A stretch of 64,000 bases of DNA from Casuarius casuarius. Lineage: Eukaryota > Chordata > Aves > Casuariiformes > Casuariidae. Under the pieces are notes generated by a model. It did no database searches, had not been told where the DNA came from, and saw only the letters and a list, made by a program, of their open reading frames with translations. Within the stretch, counting starts at the first letter, position 1, and each line of letters begins with the position of its first letter. The DNA is taken from positions 1,586,199-1,650,198 of the forward strand of contig PTFA01000111.1 of the NCBI GenBank assembly GCA_003342895.1, written 5' to 3'. Of this stretch, positions 14,225 to 25,700 are shown piece after piece. Both the position numbers and the translations under genes were made by a program.

Positions 14225-15220
14225 AGGAGAGATGGCCAAAGTCTATGCTTGAGCAGGTGGAGGTTGGAAACTTGTGACTTCTGACAACAGGAAAAAAGCT
14301 CTTTTTCCATCTGCAGATGTGAATTTACAGAAAAGATGTAGTGTCCTGGTGACATCTGAGAATGATTCTCGTGAGGGGAAGCATATGGGCCAGCTGAATT
14401 TGATCCATACATTGCAGCCAGTCCCTCACCAAGCTACAGACCTTCTAGGATCAAAGAGACATGGTGGGATAGGTCGAATAAATGAGAAGTGAGGCTTGTG
14501 TCCTACCCAAAAAAGTAACTCAAACGCATAGATCTTTGCTTGTTAAGGGTGGTGAGCCAATCAATAGCTTATGAATTGAGATCGGAGGATAGACCAATCG
14601 GGTGAAATCCTGGTAAGTGCCTGCTACAGATCACCCCAAAAGAAGAGGAAATTGTCTTCAGACAACTGGAGGAAGCCTCACAATCAGAGGTTCTAACAGT
14701 CATGAGAGACTTGAACTGCTCTAATATTTACTGGAAGGGCAACACAGCTGGATACAAGCAATCCAGGAGACTTCTCAAGTGAGCTGATTACAAATTCTTT
14801 ACACAGGTGATCAGTGAGATGCCTAAGAAAGGTCCTCTTCTGTACGTGTTACTCATTAATAAGAAAGAACTGGTTGGGAATAGTCACTAACAGCCTCAGC
14901 TACGGCAGCCTTGAGGTGACTGAATTTAAGATCATGAGATAAATGAGAAGACCATGTAGCAGGATTACAATCTTCAACTTCAGGAGAGCTGAATTCTGTT
15001 TCTTCAGGGAACTATTTGGTGGAATCCCATGGGACACTACTCTGCAGGGTGAAAGGACACAGGAGACCTGCCTGATCTTCTGAACAGCCTCCTCAGAGCA
15101 CAAGAACAGGCCATTCTGATACACAGATATTGAGCAGGTGTAGCAGGAGGTTTGGTGAAGAGGGAGCTCTTGACTGAATTCAACTATAAAAGGGAAGTGT
15201 ACAGAAGGTGAAAATGAGGA
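14225..15220 (+). mobile_element. CR1 LINE fragment: ORF1 and endonuclease relics
   Basis: A decayed plus-strand CR1 5' part. Around 14310-14370 the translation VNLQKRCSVL resembles the conserved NLQNRFSVL block of CR1 ORF1. From about 14560 the frame-shifted translation follows the ORF2 apurinic-type endonuclease: a block near CYRPP, then RDLNCSNIYWKGNTA (about 14703-14750), corresponding to the GDFNxPDICW region that carries catalytic D and N. Later come SLEVTEF (SDHEMVEF region, histidine lost) and RELLTEFNYKREVYRR, corresponding to the linker before the reverse transcriptase. Several stops and frameshifts show it is dead. ORF1 and the endonuclease are closer together than in a full element, so there is an internal deletion around 14.48-14.56 kb. 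No reverse transcriptase or CR1 3' end follows. Confidence 0.85.
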
Positions 15221-18215
15221 TGAGCTACCTGAGACTAACACAGTTGAGTGATAGGGTTGCTATATTCTAGTAGAAATTACTTTTCTGAGAAAATAAGTTA
15301 GCACTTCTGTTGGCTCACAATTATAGAACAAGGTCTATCCTTGTTGTGTTTTCTTAAATAAATCTTTACTAACATTAATGACAGATGCTCAACACAGCAA
15401 GGCCACATCTTTTTAAATGAAGAGTAGTGATGAAGGCAGCTGTACTCCCTAAGCTATCTGAATAGTCTGTCTTTTGTGTATGGTATTTTGAAAGCAAAAA
15501 CAAGTTATGAATTAATGCCAATGTTGCTGAACCATTCAGTGGTTTAAGATCCCCCATGAATTCCAATTACTCCTCTTTCACAAACTTATTCCACAGTTAT
15601 TAGTATGGGGGCAGTATCCTGAAGTTCACTGCAATCACAATATGACAAGGTTTATCTTTGTTTATCTCATCTATGAGTGGTACAGATGCATTTGACTGTA
15701 ATCTAATAGGTCTGTGGGAAGGGAGTGCTGCTACATTATTTGAAATAATTGCCAACCCTCAGGCTATGACTATGAGATATACCAAAGAGAAAGAGGATGG
15801 GAGCTTTCCTTGGGCAACAGAGCCTATTAAGGTGAATAGGGTTAGAAATCTGTTATTTATTTATTTATTTATTGATTGATAATAACTTTAGTGTCTAACT
15901 TGTAGATACAGCCACAGAAACTCTCTAGTGGTTGACTTGTTCTAAGGCATCCTTTCTGGAATAATTTGTCATCAGAGATCTTCATCTAGAAACCCATGGA
16001 TACGTGTATTAGTTAAAGGAAGGATGTATTGAACTGAATCTCTTACCACTCCATTTGACTGGAGTCAGAGCTCTGAGAGGAGGTCTTTGAGAGATGGATT
16101 AGACCCTCCCTGAAAAAGCTGCCAGGTAAAGAATGAAGAAGCTGAGTTTCACCTAAAGGCTGGAACTATTGCTCAGTTCTCACAGTACATATTATCAAAT
16201 GTATGAGAAGCTTGCTGCTCCATAAAAGGGGAGAATGTGCTTTGCTCTGAGCTATCAATATCTTTTCATTTTTTTTCATACACTAATGAGCATAATGAGG
16301 AGAGCAAGTCATTAAACTTAATGTTAACTTATTGGGTACTTCAAAATAAAATAGTGTTGTGCTGCTGAGAACAATCTAACATACCACTCACAGTGCAGAA
16401 GTTCTGCAATTAAAATGCTAATTAACACTTTTATTTATAAGGAACAAGGTTATTTGATTATAATCCCATTTCCCCTGCTCCCTTCAGCAATATGGATTGA
16501 TCAGCCAGAGTAACAACAACCCATCCCAGTTGCCTGAGGAATGATTTTATTTTGTTCTCTCCATAGAAATCTGATATATACCACAAGGAAGACATTAGCC
16601 AAATTAGGCAGAAACAACTTAGAAGAAGTGCCTTTCTTTCTTAGCTTCACCTCCATAAAAAGACTGCAATTGAAATTGGCTTTTGCTCAATGCAGCCTGC
16701 GAAGAGCTTAGTTGGACTCACACCCCTCACCTAGTTACTGAAATCAAAGGATATCCTTCCAGACCAAGAGTAAGTAACTAATGATTTGTAATATTCAATT
16801 ATATAGCAATAAAATAGAACATGCATGTTTCTATGTCTGCTTAGAGAGTTAAAAAAGGAGAGAATAGGAGAAAAAGGGGAAACAAATACATAGGTCTGTG
16901 CATACAAATATATAGAGATGTACAAATATACATGTATATGTGAGTGTACAAAGGTGCTAGTGTATATAATTATCTCAGAATTTGTCTCTCAGCTTTATAA
17001 ACTGTATGATTAATCCTATGTTGATATACACCTGAACTGAGCTATGTAAATTTGATGGGATTACCAACAGATTTTTTTCCCATTGCGATTACAAAATAAG
17101 GTAAAATAAAATAACACTTATCTTATGCATGTGCATTAGATTACCATTTTGGTTGCAGCAGAGTGTATTTTTCACATTGAAACTCTAAAGCATACAATAG
17201 CTCACTCTTCAGGAGTTTTCAACCAGGATATTGTTCAAACCATTGGAATGAGGCATGTTTTTACAGACTAAAGCAACATCATGATCCCTCGGACAGAATA
17301 GACATGGGCTCTTCACACAGTTACACCTATAAGTGTATTTAAGATCAGCATAGCTGTGTTTGTGAACCATGGAATATGAGGAGAAAAGAAAAAGGATCTG
17401 AAAATGCAACTATATATTTTTTTCTAATACCAGATGGCATGTGTACCAACAGCTTTTTTATCATGGCGGCATTTCTTATTTAAGAGTTAAAGTAAGTGGA
17501 CCCAGCAACTGGGTTTCTGTGTCTAAACTTGGATACATACCCATGGAACACTCCTTATGCTGAGCCATTGAGAACAGGTGATGAATAATGTTCTTTGCAT
17601 TATTTCATCATAGATGTTTAAGACATCATAGGTATTTAAGACATCTAATACTGATTTATAAACTCTGTACATTATTAATATAATGTTTTGTTTTATACTC
17701 TTTTCTCATGTCCTGTAGACAATTGTCTTGTTAAACATAGATTTTACCTCTTCAGGAAGTGACTCTCCCTCTATTTTGGAAAGACTAGGAACATAGTCTT
17801 TTCCTCGATCCCTGATAAGTATAATTAAGGTGAATCAATAAACATTTGTCATCATTTTATTTTTACATCACTGCATTTTGCTTAGCTTACATCAGCAAAA
17901 ATAAATCCTGTACTGATGGTACTGCAGAACGAGACTTGCTGCTTTATTTAATTACATCAGATAAATTTCCATAGAAAAAAGAAAGGAGAGAGTAAAGCAT
18001 GGCTCACTCTATAGTTCTCTTACTAACCGCTGTTACCAATTGCAAACTTTTCGTTGACACTAACTCTTAGGACCAGTAGTTTTCCTAATGTGCCATTTGG
18101 AATATAGTAGAAGATTAGATCACTACAAAGAAAAAAAGAATCTTCAGCAAAGATTAGCTCCTGTCCCTCCACACCAAGTCCTCTAAATATAAGAGAAATA
18201 TATTTTTAAATATAA

Positions 18216-18239
18216 TATGCATGTATTATTACATGCATA
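18216..18239. repeat. Perfect 10-bp-arm hairpin
   Basis: Arms TATGCATGTA and TACATGCATA flank the 4-nt loop TTAT. It lies directly next to a longer inverted repeat (18239-18314), so the two could extrude as adjacent hairpins. Confidence 0.85.
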
Positions 18240-18314
18240 CACACAGATATGTATATATACACATAAATATACATATATATACATAAATATACATATATAT
18301 ACATATCTGTGTGT
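18239..18314. repeat. Perfect 21-bp inverted repeat, AT/CA-rich
   Basis: Arms at 18239-18259 (beginning ACACACAGATATG) and 18294-18314 (ending CATATCTGTGTGT) are exact reverse complements. The 34-nt spacer is itself a short direct repeat of ACATAAATATACATAT. Perfect arm identity in simple-sequence DNA suggests either recent formation or correction by template switching. Confidence 0.9.
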
Positions 18315-19289
18315 AGATATATAGCTATAATAGGATAAGTAGGGTCCAAAAGGAGGGGAAACTTACAATTTCCAATAGAAATGTCAGCTATCTGCTTTTG
18401 ATCTGAATATTAATTTGTGCCTTTTGAAAAACATTAAAAATTCTATGAATTGGAAAGGCTGAGTTTCATACTATTCTTAGCACTGTCAAAACTGAACTTT
18501 GTACAATTAGAGTTTAGAATGCTTCTGCATAATAACTAACTATAATATTTTAATATAATATTGTGCTTCATTATTCAAGTTATGGCTACTACTATAGGCA
18601 GATAGGCCGTGTGTGGATGTAGGAACTATACCTAACACATTTTTATAATAATTTTGTATTCAAAAAATCATTCTTGATATAATCTGTGTAATTTCCTCAG
18701 AAATATCCATGAATATTTGGCATATATAATGCCGCAGCGAATTGGTTGCATCTCTCTTATTCACAAAGCCATTCGTTTAAATAGCCTTTCACTACTGCCA
18801 CCTCTTCCCTCATTCTTTTTGTAAATAGTAGCATTTACTTTGAATGCAAATAAGTTTCTATTAAGATAGAAACTACAATGAATTAAGATAAATTCATAAA
18901 GCCATCTAAAAGCACAGATGTGTCTGGCTATGTATGATTCATCTCTCTTTGAAATCATTAGCAGAACTTCCCCAATTTCAGTGCTGTGGGACTGTGCTTT
19001 TGACTGTGAGTTGTGGATATCAGTTAAGATAAATAATTCGAGTGACTCATGATTAGTGTCAAGTGCTGCTTAGTATCTTCAGTTTCTCCTGAATTCTCCT
19101 CAGCAAATGAGCCCAGCAGTGGTTCAGAGGGCCACAACTAAATAATATAGTATGAAAAGAAATTTTCAGTTAGAAACTTCAGCAAGATCTGTAGTGAGAT
19201 GATCTCTGTATTTCTTGACCAAAGTGTCAAGAAAATATAGTGGTGAACTACTATGTCTGGGCAGTTGAAGGAATTTCCTTGAGAATAGT

Positions 19290-20756
19290 ATACCAGATGT
19301 ATGTGTATATCAGATGAGATACATTGGAAGGTGTAGAGCAAGCTGGTTGATATCATTGAAAGGCTGTTTACTGTCATCTTTGAAAGGTCATGGATGTCAG
19401 GAGAGATTCCTGATGACTGGAGGAAGACTAGTAGTGTACCCATCTTCAGAAAGGGACAAGAAGATAAGCCTGGAGAACTATATGCTGGACAGCCTCACTT
19501 CAGTCCCTGGGAAAATTATGGAGTGAATCCCCTTGGAGCACGTTTCTGGGCACATAAAAGAGAAGGTGACTGGGGACAGCCAGCATGGATTTACATGGTA
19601 AATCATGCCTGATCAACCTGATGGCCTTCCATGATGTAATGACTGGATCTGTGGATGAGAGGAGAGCAGCGGATGTCATTTTCCTTGAGTTTAGCAATGG
19701 TTTTGAAACAGTCTCTCACAGCATCCTTGTATCCAAGGGGGGCTATTCCAGTCTGGATGGGCAGACTACTCGATGGGTGAAAAACTGGCTGGATCATCAG
19801 GCTCAAAGGGTAGTGTTTAATGGTTCATGCTCTTCCTCAAGTCTGGTTACAAGTGGAGTTCCTCAGAAGTCTGTCTTGTGACCTGTCCTGTTCAATATTT
19901 TTTATCAATGATCTGGAAGAGGAGATGGAGTGCACATTCATCAAGTTTGTGGATAACACCAAATTGGGGGCAACAGCTGATAGGACAAGGACAAGGTCAG
20001 TTTTCAGAGGGACCCAGGCAAGTAATGGGAATGGGCNGACGGAAATCTTATAAATTTCAATGAGCACAAACATTAAGTCTAGGATAGACTAACTCAATAC
20101 AGTAGCATAGGCTGAGGACTGACTGACTGAGAAGCAGCTCTGATGAAGAACATCTCGGGGTCCAGGTGTCAGCAGTGTGGCCTGGCAGCAAAGAGGCCCA
20201 GTAGCATCCTGGGTATCAACAGGAGCACAGCCACTATACCAAGGGATTATTCCCTTTTTACTTATACCCCTCCACCCTCTTAGACTGCATCTGGAATACT
20301 GCACCCAGTTTTGGACCCACCAGTACAAAATTCACCCACAAAATTCAGTGAGTTCAGCAGAAGGCCACCAATCAGCTCCAGAATTTGCCCCATGAGGAGA
20401 TGGCTTTTTGGGGACCTAACAGCCACTCCCTCAGCCACTGTGAGGGGGTCATTGTGAAGATGGAGTCAGGCTCTTTATTGAGATGTACGGTGGAAGAATG
20501 AGAGACAGCAGTCATCCATTAAAACAGAGATGTTTCCCTTGCATCTAAGGGGGAAAAAAATCACTTTGAAAAGAATAAAGCACTGTAGCAGGCTGCCCCC
20601 AGAGGCTGTGCAGTCCCCATCCTTGGAAGTTTTAAAGGTGACTCAACAATGCCCTGAGCAACCTCGTCTTACCCCAAAGCTGGCCCTGCTTTGAGAAGGA
20701 GGGTAGGATAGAGATCTTCTGAGGCCTCTTCCAACCTGAATTATCCTATGATTCAA
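19290..20756 (+). mobile_element. CR1 LINE, 5'-truncated, with RT relic and 3' end
   Basis: The longest reverse-transcriptase relic in the window. Frame-shifted translation follows CR1 ORF2 from the IHWKV.SKLVDII block (MHPRVLRELADVI in related copies) through SGEIPDDWRK, GFETVSH, SGVPQ, FINDLEEE and FVDNTKLGA to LAAKRPSSILGI and the 3' untranslated region. It ends at the degenerate ATTATCCTATGATTCAA terminus near 20756. Catalytic residues are changed: the first Asp of LDFS is Glu (GAG, 19687-19689) and the FADD-type box reads FVDN (19946-19957). Multiple stops and frameshifts are present, with an N at 20037. Truncation at the 5' end is the usual outcome of target-primed reverse transcription. 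It is clearly inactive. Confidence 0.95.
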
Positions 20757-21165
20757 CCTGAAAGAAGCAAGGAAATGTCCTATGGCATGAGTATTTTTCA
20801 CAGGACTTTTGTTAGGATAGACCTGTCTTGGAATAGTCAAAAATATTCTTTCAAGCAATTTGTGTTAGATGTCTATTAGGAATGACCAACTCGATCTAAA
20901 ATACTTAGTGAATTTGGCTTTTAAGTATTCATGCTGTCTTCCTAGTGGAGAATCGTAATACAATTAGGACATCCTAACAAAAATATGATAAAAGAGATTT
21001 CCCTTACNGTGTCAGTCAGATTTTCAGAATTTGTAGTTCTTAGTTGTGGATTAGCAGTTTCCAGCAGTGTGAGACAAATGATGAATGACAATTCATTATT
21101 TTGACACCTGAACAAAAAACAAAACGCATTTCTCTTGGTTGTAAAAGATAGAGGTAGACAGTAAA

Positions 21166-21189
21166 TGTAGCACCTGGGGAGGTGCTACA
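21166..21189. repeat. Perfect 10-bp stem, GGGG-loop hairpin
   Basis: TGTAGCACCT and AGGTGCTACA are exact reverse complements around GGGG. The stem is GC-balanced, unlike the other AT-rich palindromes here, and it would form a stable DNA or RNA hairpin. No surrounding element was recognised. Confidence 0.9.
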
Positions 21190-22139
21190 AGGTATGTGCA
21201 GTGCTGAAACATCAGACTGCTGCTCTTTACTGGAGAAGCACTCCCTGTCTGAGGGAGAGAGACAGGGGCAAGTGTCTCATTATTCCTGTAGAAGAACCTG
21301 CAGGCCTTTTCTTCACATTGTATTCCAATAGATAATTAGTTTAGCTTTTTTTTATGGCTACAGGGGTACAGAGATATCAAGGTATCCTTACCCTCATCAA
21401 TCCATGGGCTGCCAGAAAAATGCTGGGGAGTAGAGAAACCATCCTGTACTCAGTAGTAATTTTAGGCATCTAGGAAAATTATGTATTATGGAAAGAGGTA
21501 CCTTATGTGCTTTGGTGCAGGAAAGTGGTAATTTGGCTGAGAGTATAAGTTATGATATTTTGTCTTGTGTACAATATCTGTACAAAAATGATTGCTTTGA
21601 ATGTGATTTGAACTTAATTACTATTGTGCTAGTTGTGTAGTTTTAATACATGAAAAGGATGTATCTTTTATTTAATGTTCTTTTAAGTGCAAAATTAGCC
21701 TCAGCATATTCTTTACTATAAGATCCAAATATCTGGATTTTTTAAAATCTTTGATAAGTTTAAATTGCTGTTAAATTGCCTGCACTACATGTGACTATAA
21801 CATTGCTAATATCCTGGTGTCTCCTGTGAATTGCTAGATTTATTTGGTTTCCTCAAAGATATGAATCACAGGAGGAGACTTGTCTTCCTGCTAGGAGTTT
21901 TCCTCCAAATAGCTTTCCACTTTTTGCATTTTTTTTTCACTGTCATCCAGCATGGCTGAGAAACTTTGTTTTTATTGAGGAGAACNGTAATTCATCTTTG
22001 TGGCTTCTCTCTATAAAAAACACATTTAAAATAACTTTAAAAACAAATAGTTCCTTGCCTCAGGTTTAATGTCTCTGCCCCTACAGAAGATACCACAAAT
22101 TTAATTAGGCACAAGAAGAGGTGAGAAACAAAGAGGAAG

Positions 22140-22200
22140 AATAAGAGAACAAAATTGAAGGAGGGAAAAAAGAAAAGAAAAAGAAAAAGAAAAGGAGAAT
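22140..22200. repeat. Purine-rich (GAAAA)n-like tract
   Basis: Almost pure A/G on the plus strand with repeated GAAAA and GAAAAA units. Simple repeat. Confidence 0.8.
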
Positions 22201-22764
22201 TATCTGAATGAATAGTAAAATAAACTACCAAAACTACCATCCCCCCAAAATATAGAGTAGAACTGATTACTTGAAAAGATGAGAAGGTAAGAGAGAATAA
22301 TTTAAATCTCGCAGGCATCATGTTGACAGTAATTAGATTATGCTACCTCAAGTGACAATAGAAAGACATCTCAACAAATGTATGGATTATAGCCATAGTA
22401 GGTGCCATAAGTGCTTAAATATTTTCTTGTAGTAAATTTAGGATAAAGACTGACTATATAGAGAAGGCTTAGTAGAATGCTATCTGCTTTTATAGTAAAA
22501 ATTATGTGTTGATAGATCTTACTGATTTTCCCAACATGAACTGATTATAAAACTTCGAATTATGTTGTATTATAACTGCAATAATAGCATACCTGAATTT
22601 GAAGACTGAGCTTAGATGATGGTCTGCACCACTGCTAAAACCATGGTGCAGAATTATTATGCCTGCATAGTCTTTAAACCTGTAGTGGATTTAGAATTCT
22701 TTCTTGAACAAATTTGCTAATTATTTGCTGGGACTCCTTTATTTGTTAGTTCCTTCATGGTCTA

Positions 22765-22811
22765 TTCATAAAAATATTTTATGTAAATGGTATATTCATA
22801 AAAATATTTTA
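22765..22811. repeat. Direct duplication of ATTCATAAAAATATTTTA
   Basis: The 18-bp motif occurs twice, separated by about 11 bp. It may be a local duplication. No coding content. Confidence 0.75.
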
Positions 22812-23262
22812 GGATACAATTATTTGTAAATGCTAGCACATTTATTAAACATATTCTAACAAATCAACCACACTTCATATTTGCTAATCTCCTTTAGAAA
22901 ATTGCAGGAATCTATTTAGAAAATAAAGTTCACTGGATCTCCTTACCCCCTCTCTGCCAAATATTACACATCCTTACAGAATTCCTATTCTAAACAACGG
23001 GCAAAACCTTCCCCTGCTATGACTTGTTGTAGATCTTTGTAGGCAGTGGAACCATGCTGATTTTCTCAGGCTGAGACACAGGCCTGGAAGTTTTCTCCAA
23101 GGTCATGAGAATGTTTTAAAAGAAATAATTCTCTTTTAAGCACATCATCTACTTGTGACCAGCTTCATAACAAAAAACAAAAGCAAAATTAGTAGTTCAA
23201 GAACAGGTGAAAATTAGGTTAACAGATTTATTTAAATCATCATTCAGGAGCTTCATGATTAC

Positions 23263-23580
23263 TTTTTTTTTTTTTTTTTTTTNTTTTTAGGCAGAATTTA
23301 TTTTGTAATGAATGGTTTAACAGCTTAAATACACTTATCTTACTGCAGGCTACAAGTAATGCAAATGCAGTTTTTTTGCAGTACATTAAATGAAGGAAAT
23401 TCAAGCTTTGCTCGGCCTTGACATGTGTTAGAGAGCTACATGGTGTGCATGACAAATCATAATTTGTCCCCAGCAAATTAAGGCAGTGTGCCATTTTGGC
23501 CAGAAAACTCAGCCTCCCAGTATGGGTCAAATCCTCTACTCCTGCTTCAGAGCTTAAAAAGACAAATTTTGAGAACAAGT
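23263..23580 (-). pseudogene. Candidate 3' end of a retroposed transcript (poly-A tail on minus strand)
   Basis: A poly(T) run of about 26 bases (23263-23288, one N at 23283) is preceded, reading the minus strand, by AATAAA (complement of 23297-23302) and an 8-nt spacer. This is the order expected of an mRNA 3' end that was polyadenylated and copied back into the genome. On the minus strand an open frame of about 100 codons leads into the tail (about 23578 to 23285) but resembles no protein I know and may be 3' UTR. The 5' limit is unknown, and I could not identify a target-site duplication of the sequence flanking the tail (GCTTCATGATTAC). The alternative is a simple A/T repeat with a chance AATAAA, which is common in AT-rich DNA. 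Confidence 0.4.
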
Positions 23581-25119
23581 TTTGTAGCTTACTACAGAAA
23601 GAACAGAATTAAAGTGGAATGTTCAGTTTCAACATTTGGTGGAATAAGAATTAGTATTTTTTCAGTGCTTTGAATATTTAAAACATTTTGCAAAGATTAG
23701 ATAGTTACCTTTTTTTTCTTTTTTTTTCAATTTAGAAGTGCTATAGATGTCTTATGGTCATGCCTTGAAAATGTCTTGCTTCTTTTAGGCTTTGAGGTAA
23801 TAACTATAATTTTTTGGCTGTTGCAGTTTCTCTCTATACAATGTATGAAAACATTTTCTATAATTCTTTTTTGTTAATTCAGGTTGATNTGGGAGTAAGA
23901 TTCAAGAGAAATCATTCTTCTCAAGGCCTCCCATAAAACATGATGTATTTTAGCTGCACTTGTCACAACGTTTGACTGGCCTGCCTGAATTCCACAGCTT
24001 CTTGTTGAAATTTGGCTGCTGAGTTGAGCCTGCACTCATGAACCACAGACTTTAATCACCTCCACCAGCCTGCTATGATATTCTGCATTTTAGACCTGTT
24101 TCTCAGGATAGACTTGGAGTGCTTACTGAACTTTGATGCAATTTACCCCCAGGATCTTGAGGAATTACTATACTAAACAGTCTTTCTTGGTGACAGCTAT
24201 GTATCAGAGCCTTCTTTGGTCCTTAGACCAAATGGGTCTTTTGAAATCAGCGGATTTCAAAACCAACAGACTGAATTTGGGAGACCATGTAAGAGCTATT
24301 TATAAATAAGACAAAATTGTCTTGCATTAAAACAAGAAAATCACACAAAACCACTTCTTCACAAATGCTAAATCTGGAATTAAGTTCTATTTGTATAACT
24401 GGGAAACGTGCTTTTGTTATATTTTTTCTGTTTTACTTCCACCTGGAACTGAAAGGATAGCATAAAAGTAGTATAAAGGGTTACTTGTCATATTCTTGTC
24501 CTAATTTTTGAGACTTCATGGAGGAAAGGCTACTCAAAAGCACCATTCAGACAAGTAAAACATTGATTACATCTGTCCATGTCTAACTCATTAGATGATT
24601 CTGGTATGTGCTGGGGGGAAAAGAAAAAAAAAAAACAAAACAGACGATTGTTACAGGTGAGGCTTACCCAAAAGCATCGGGCTACATTTCTTTGTGGTAA
24701 TTGTTTAGGCATGCGCAGAAAAGAAGCAAAGAGGCACAGAAGAACTCCTGACAACTTTAAATCCATATAAAACATTTGGAGTGGAAGACCAGATGGTGAT
24801 AGTAACTCATATTAACAACAGCTAATTGTCTTTACATATGTAAAATCACTGAAAAGATTGGCCCAGGGTGACATGAATAATGAGGCCATTGGTGGCTTAT
24901 GCTGACCTTCCAAGCTAGAGAGCAATAAATAGTGAAAGCAACAGCCCCTTGGGGAAAGACATCCACAGACAACCACCACTGGTGGAACCACTATGTGTAA
25001 AGGCCAAGTGGCAGGCCCAGACTTGGACACCTCAACCTGCTGGAGTGAGGGCCCTGCTGCCCTGAGCTCCACAGGCAGCCTGGAGACTGTGCTGTGGAGG
25101 CCTGGAAAGCCTGTGCTCT

Positions 25120-25168
25120 GTGCAGGACATATATGTGCATGTGTGTATATGTGTCTGCATGTGTGTGC
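25120..25168. repeat. Imperfect (TG)n / (CATGTG) tract
   Basis: Alternating TATATGTGCATGTGTG-type simple sequence at the edge of a locally GC-richer section. Its purine-pyrimidine alternation could favour Z-DNA. Confidence 0.7.
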
Positions 25169-25439
25169 TAAAATGGAAACTACCATCCATCTGTCGTATC
25201 CCTTCCACTTAATAAGCGAATCTTAGATTTTATGTTACTGTTCGGTGTGATTTTGTCCTTGTAGTTACCTCACTCTTAAATTCCCCTCTAACAGAGACTG
25301 AAAAAATTAGTGAAGCTGTGATTTATTATAGTCATCCTACTTCATTTGACACACCATATCCATAGACATATTAGTAGAGTGGACTCATATATAAGATGTT
25401 ACATCTGTCAAAGCACTACAGTGGTCAGCTGAATATACA

Positions 25440-25700
25440 TGCTTTGTTTAAAAATCACTTTTTTATTTAATTGCAGGATAAACAATTGTCGTAGAGTTAG
25501 AAATGGCATCTATTATTTACGAAGCCTATTAGAAATCAACGAAATTATCACTCTGATTATATGGATCAAGTCTGCTTATCATTTCATTAAATTAATCACG
25601 GAAATAAAAGTTATTGTGTATTACACTGACAGTCACTTCTCTTTTAATTAACCTTATTAAGTATGATTATTGATTCGATGAACAATTGTCAGAATGCAAC
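25440..25700. promoter_or_regulatory. Candidate conserved non-coding element with paired SOX-type sites
   Basis: Two identical AACAATTGTC motifs lie at 25481-25490 and 25681-25690, exactly 200 bp apart. ACAATTGT is a palindromic SOX-type site. Between them are homeodomain-type cores (ATTAAATTAATC, TTTAATTAAC), and about five CpGs are kept in very AT-rich DNA where CpG is otherwise rare. This combination is typical of developmental enhancers, but conservation cannot be shown from one sequence. Confidence 0.35.

Larger units (their letters stand above)
15221..19289. other. AT-rich non-coding stretch
   Basis: No gene or clear mobile element was seen. It contains an (ATTT)n stretch near 15855-15875, an imperfect ATACA/ATATA-rich part near 16.9 kb, a short direct repeat near 17610-17645 and the palindrome cluster at 18216-18314. 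The 16.3-16.7 kb section reads like unique, slowly changing DNA, but conservation cannot be judged from one sequence. Confidence 0.6.
20757..23262. other. AT-rich non-coding stretch
   Basis: No gene found. Contains a perfect hairpin (21166-21189), a purine-rich tract (22140-22200) and a duplicated ATTCATAAAAATATTTTA motif (about 22765-22811). Confidence 0.65.

Noticed and set aside
24812..25186. 124-codon minus-strand frame in a GC-richer section
   Set aside because: No known domain. The length is explained by local GC content and the TG-repeat. Possibly an unrecognised old LTR, but I could not support that.
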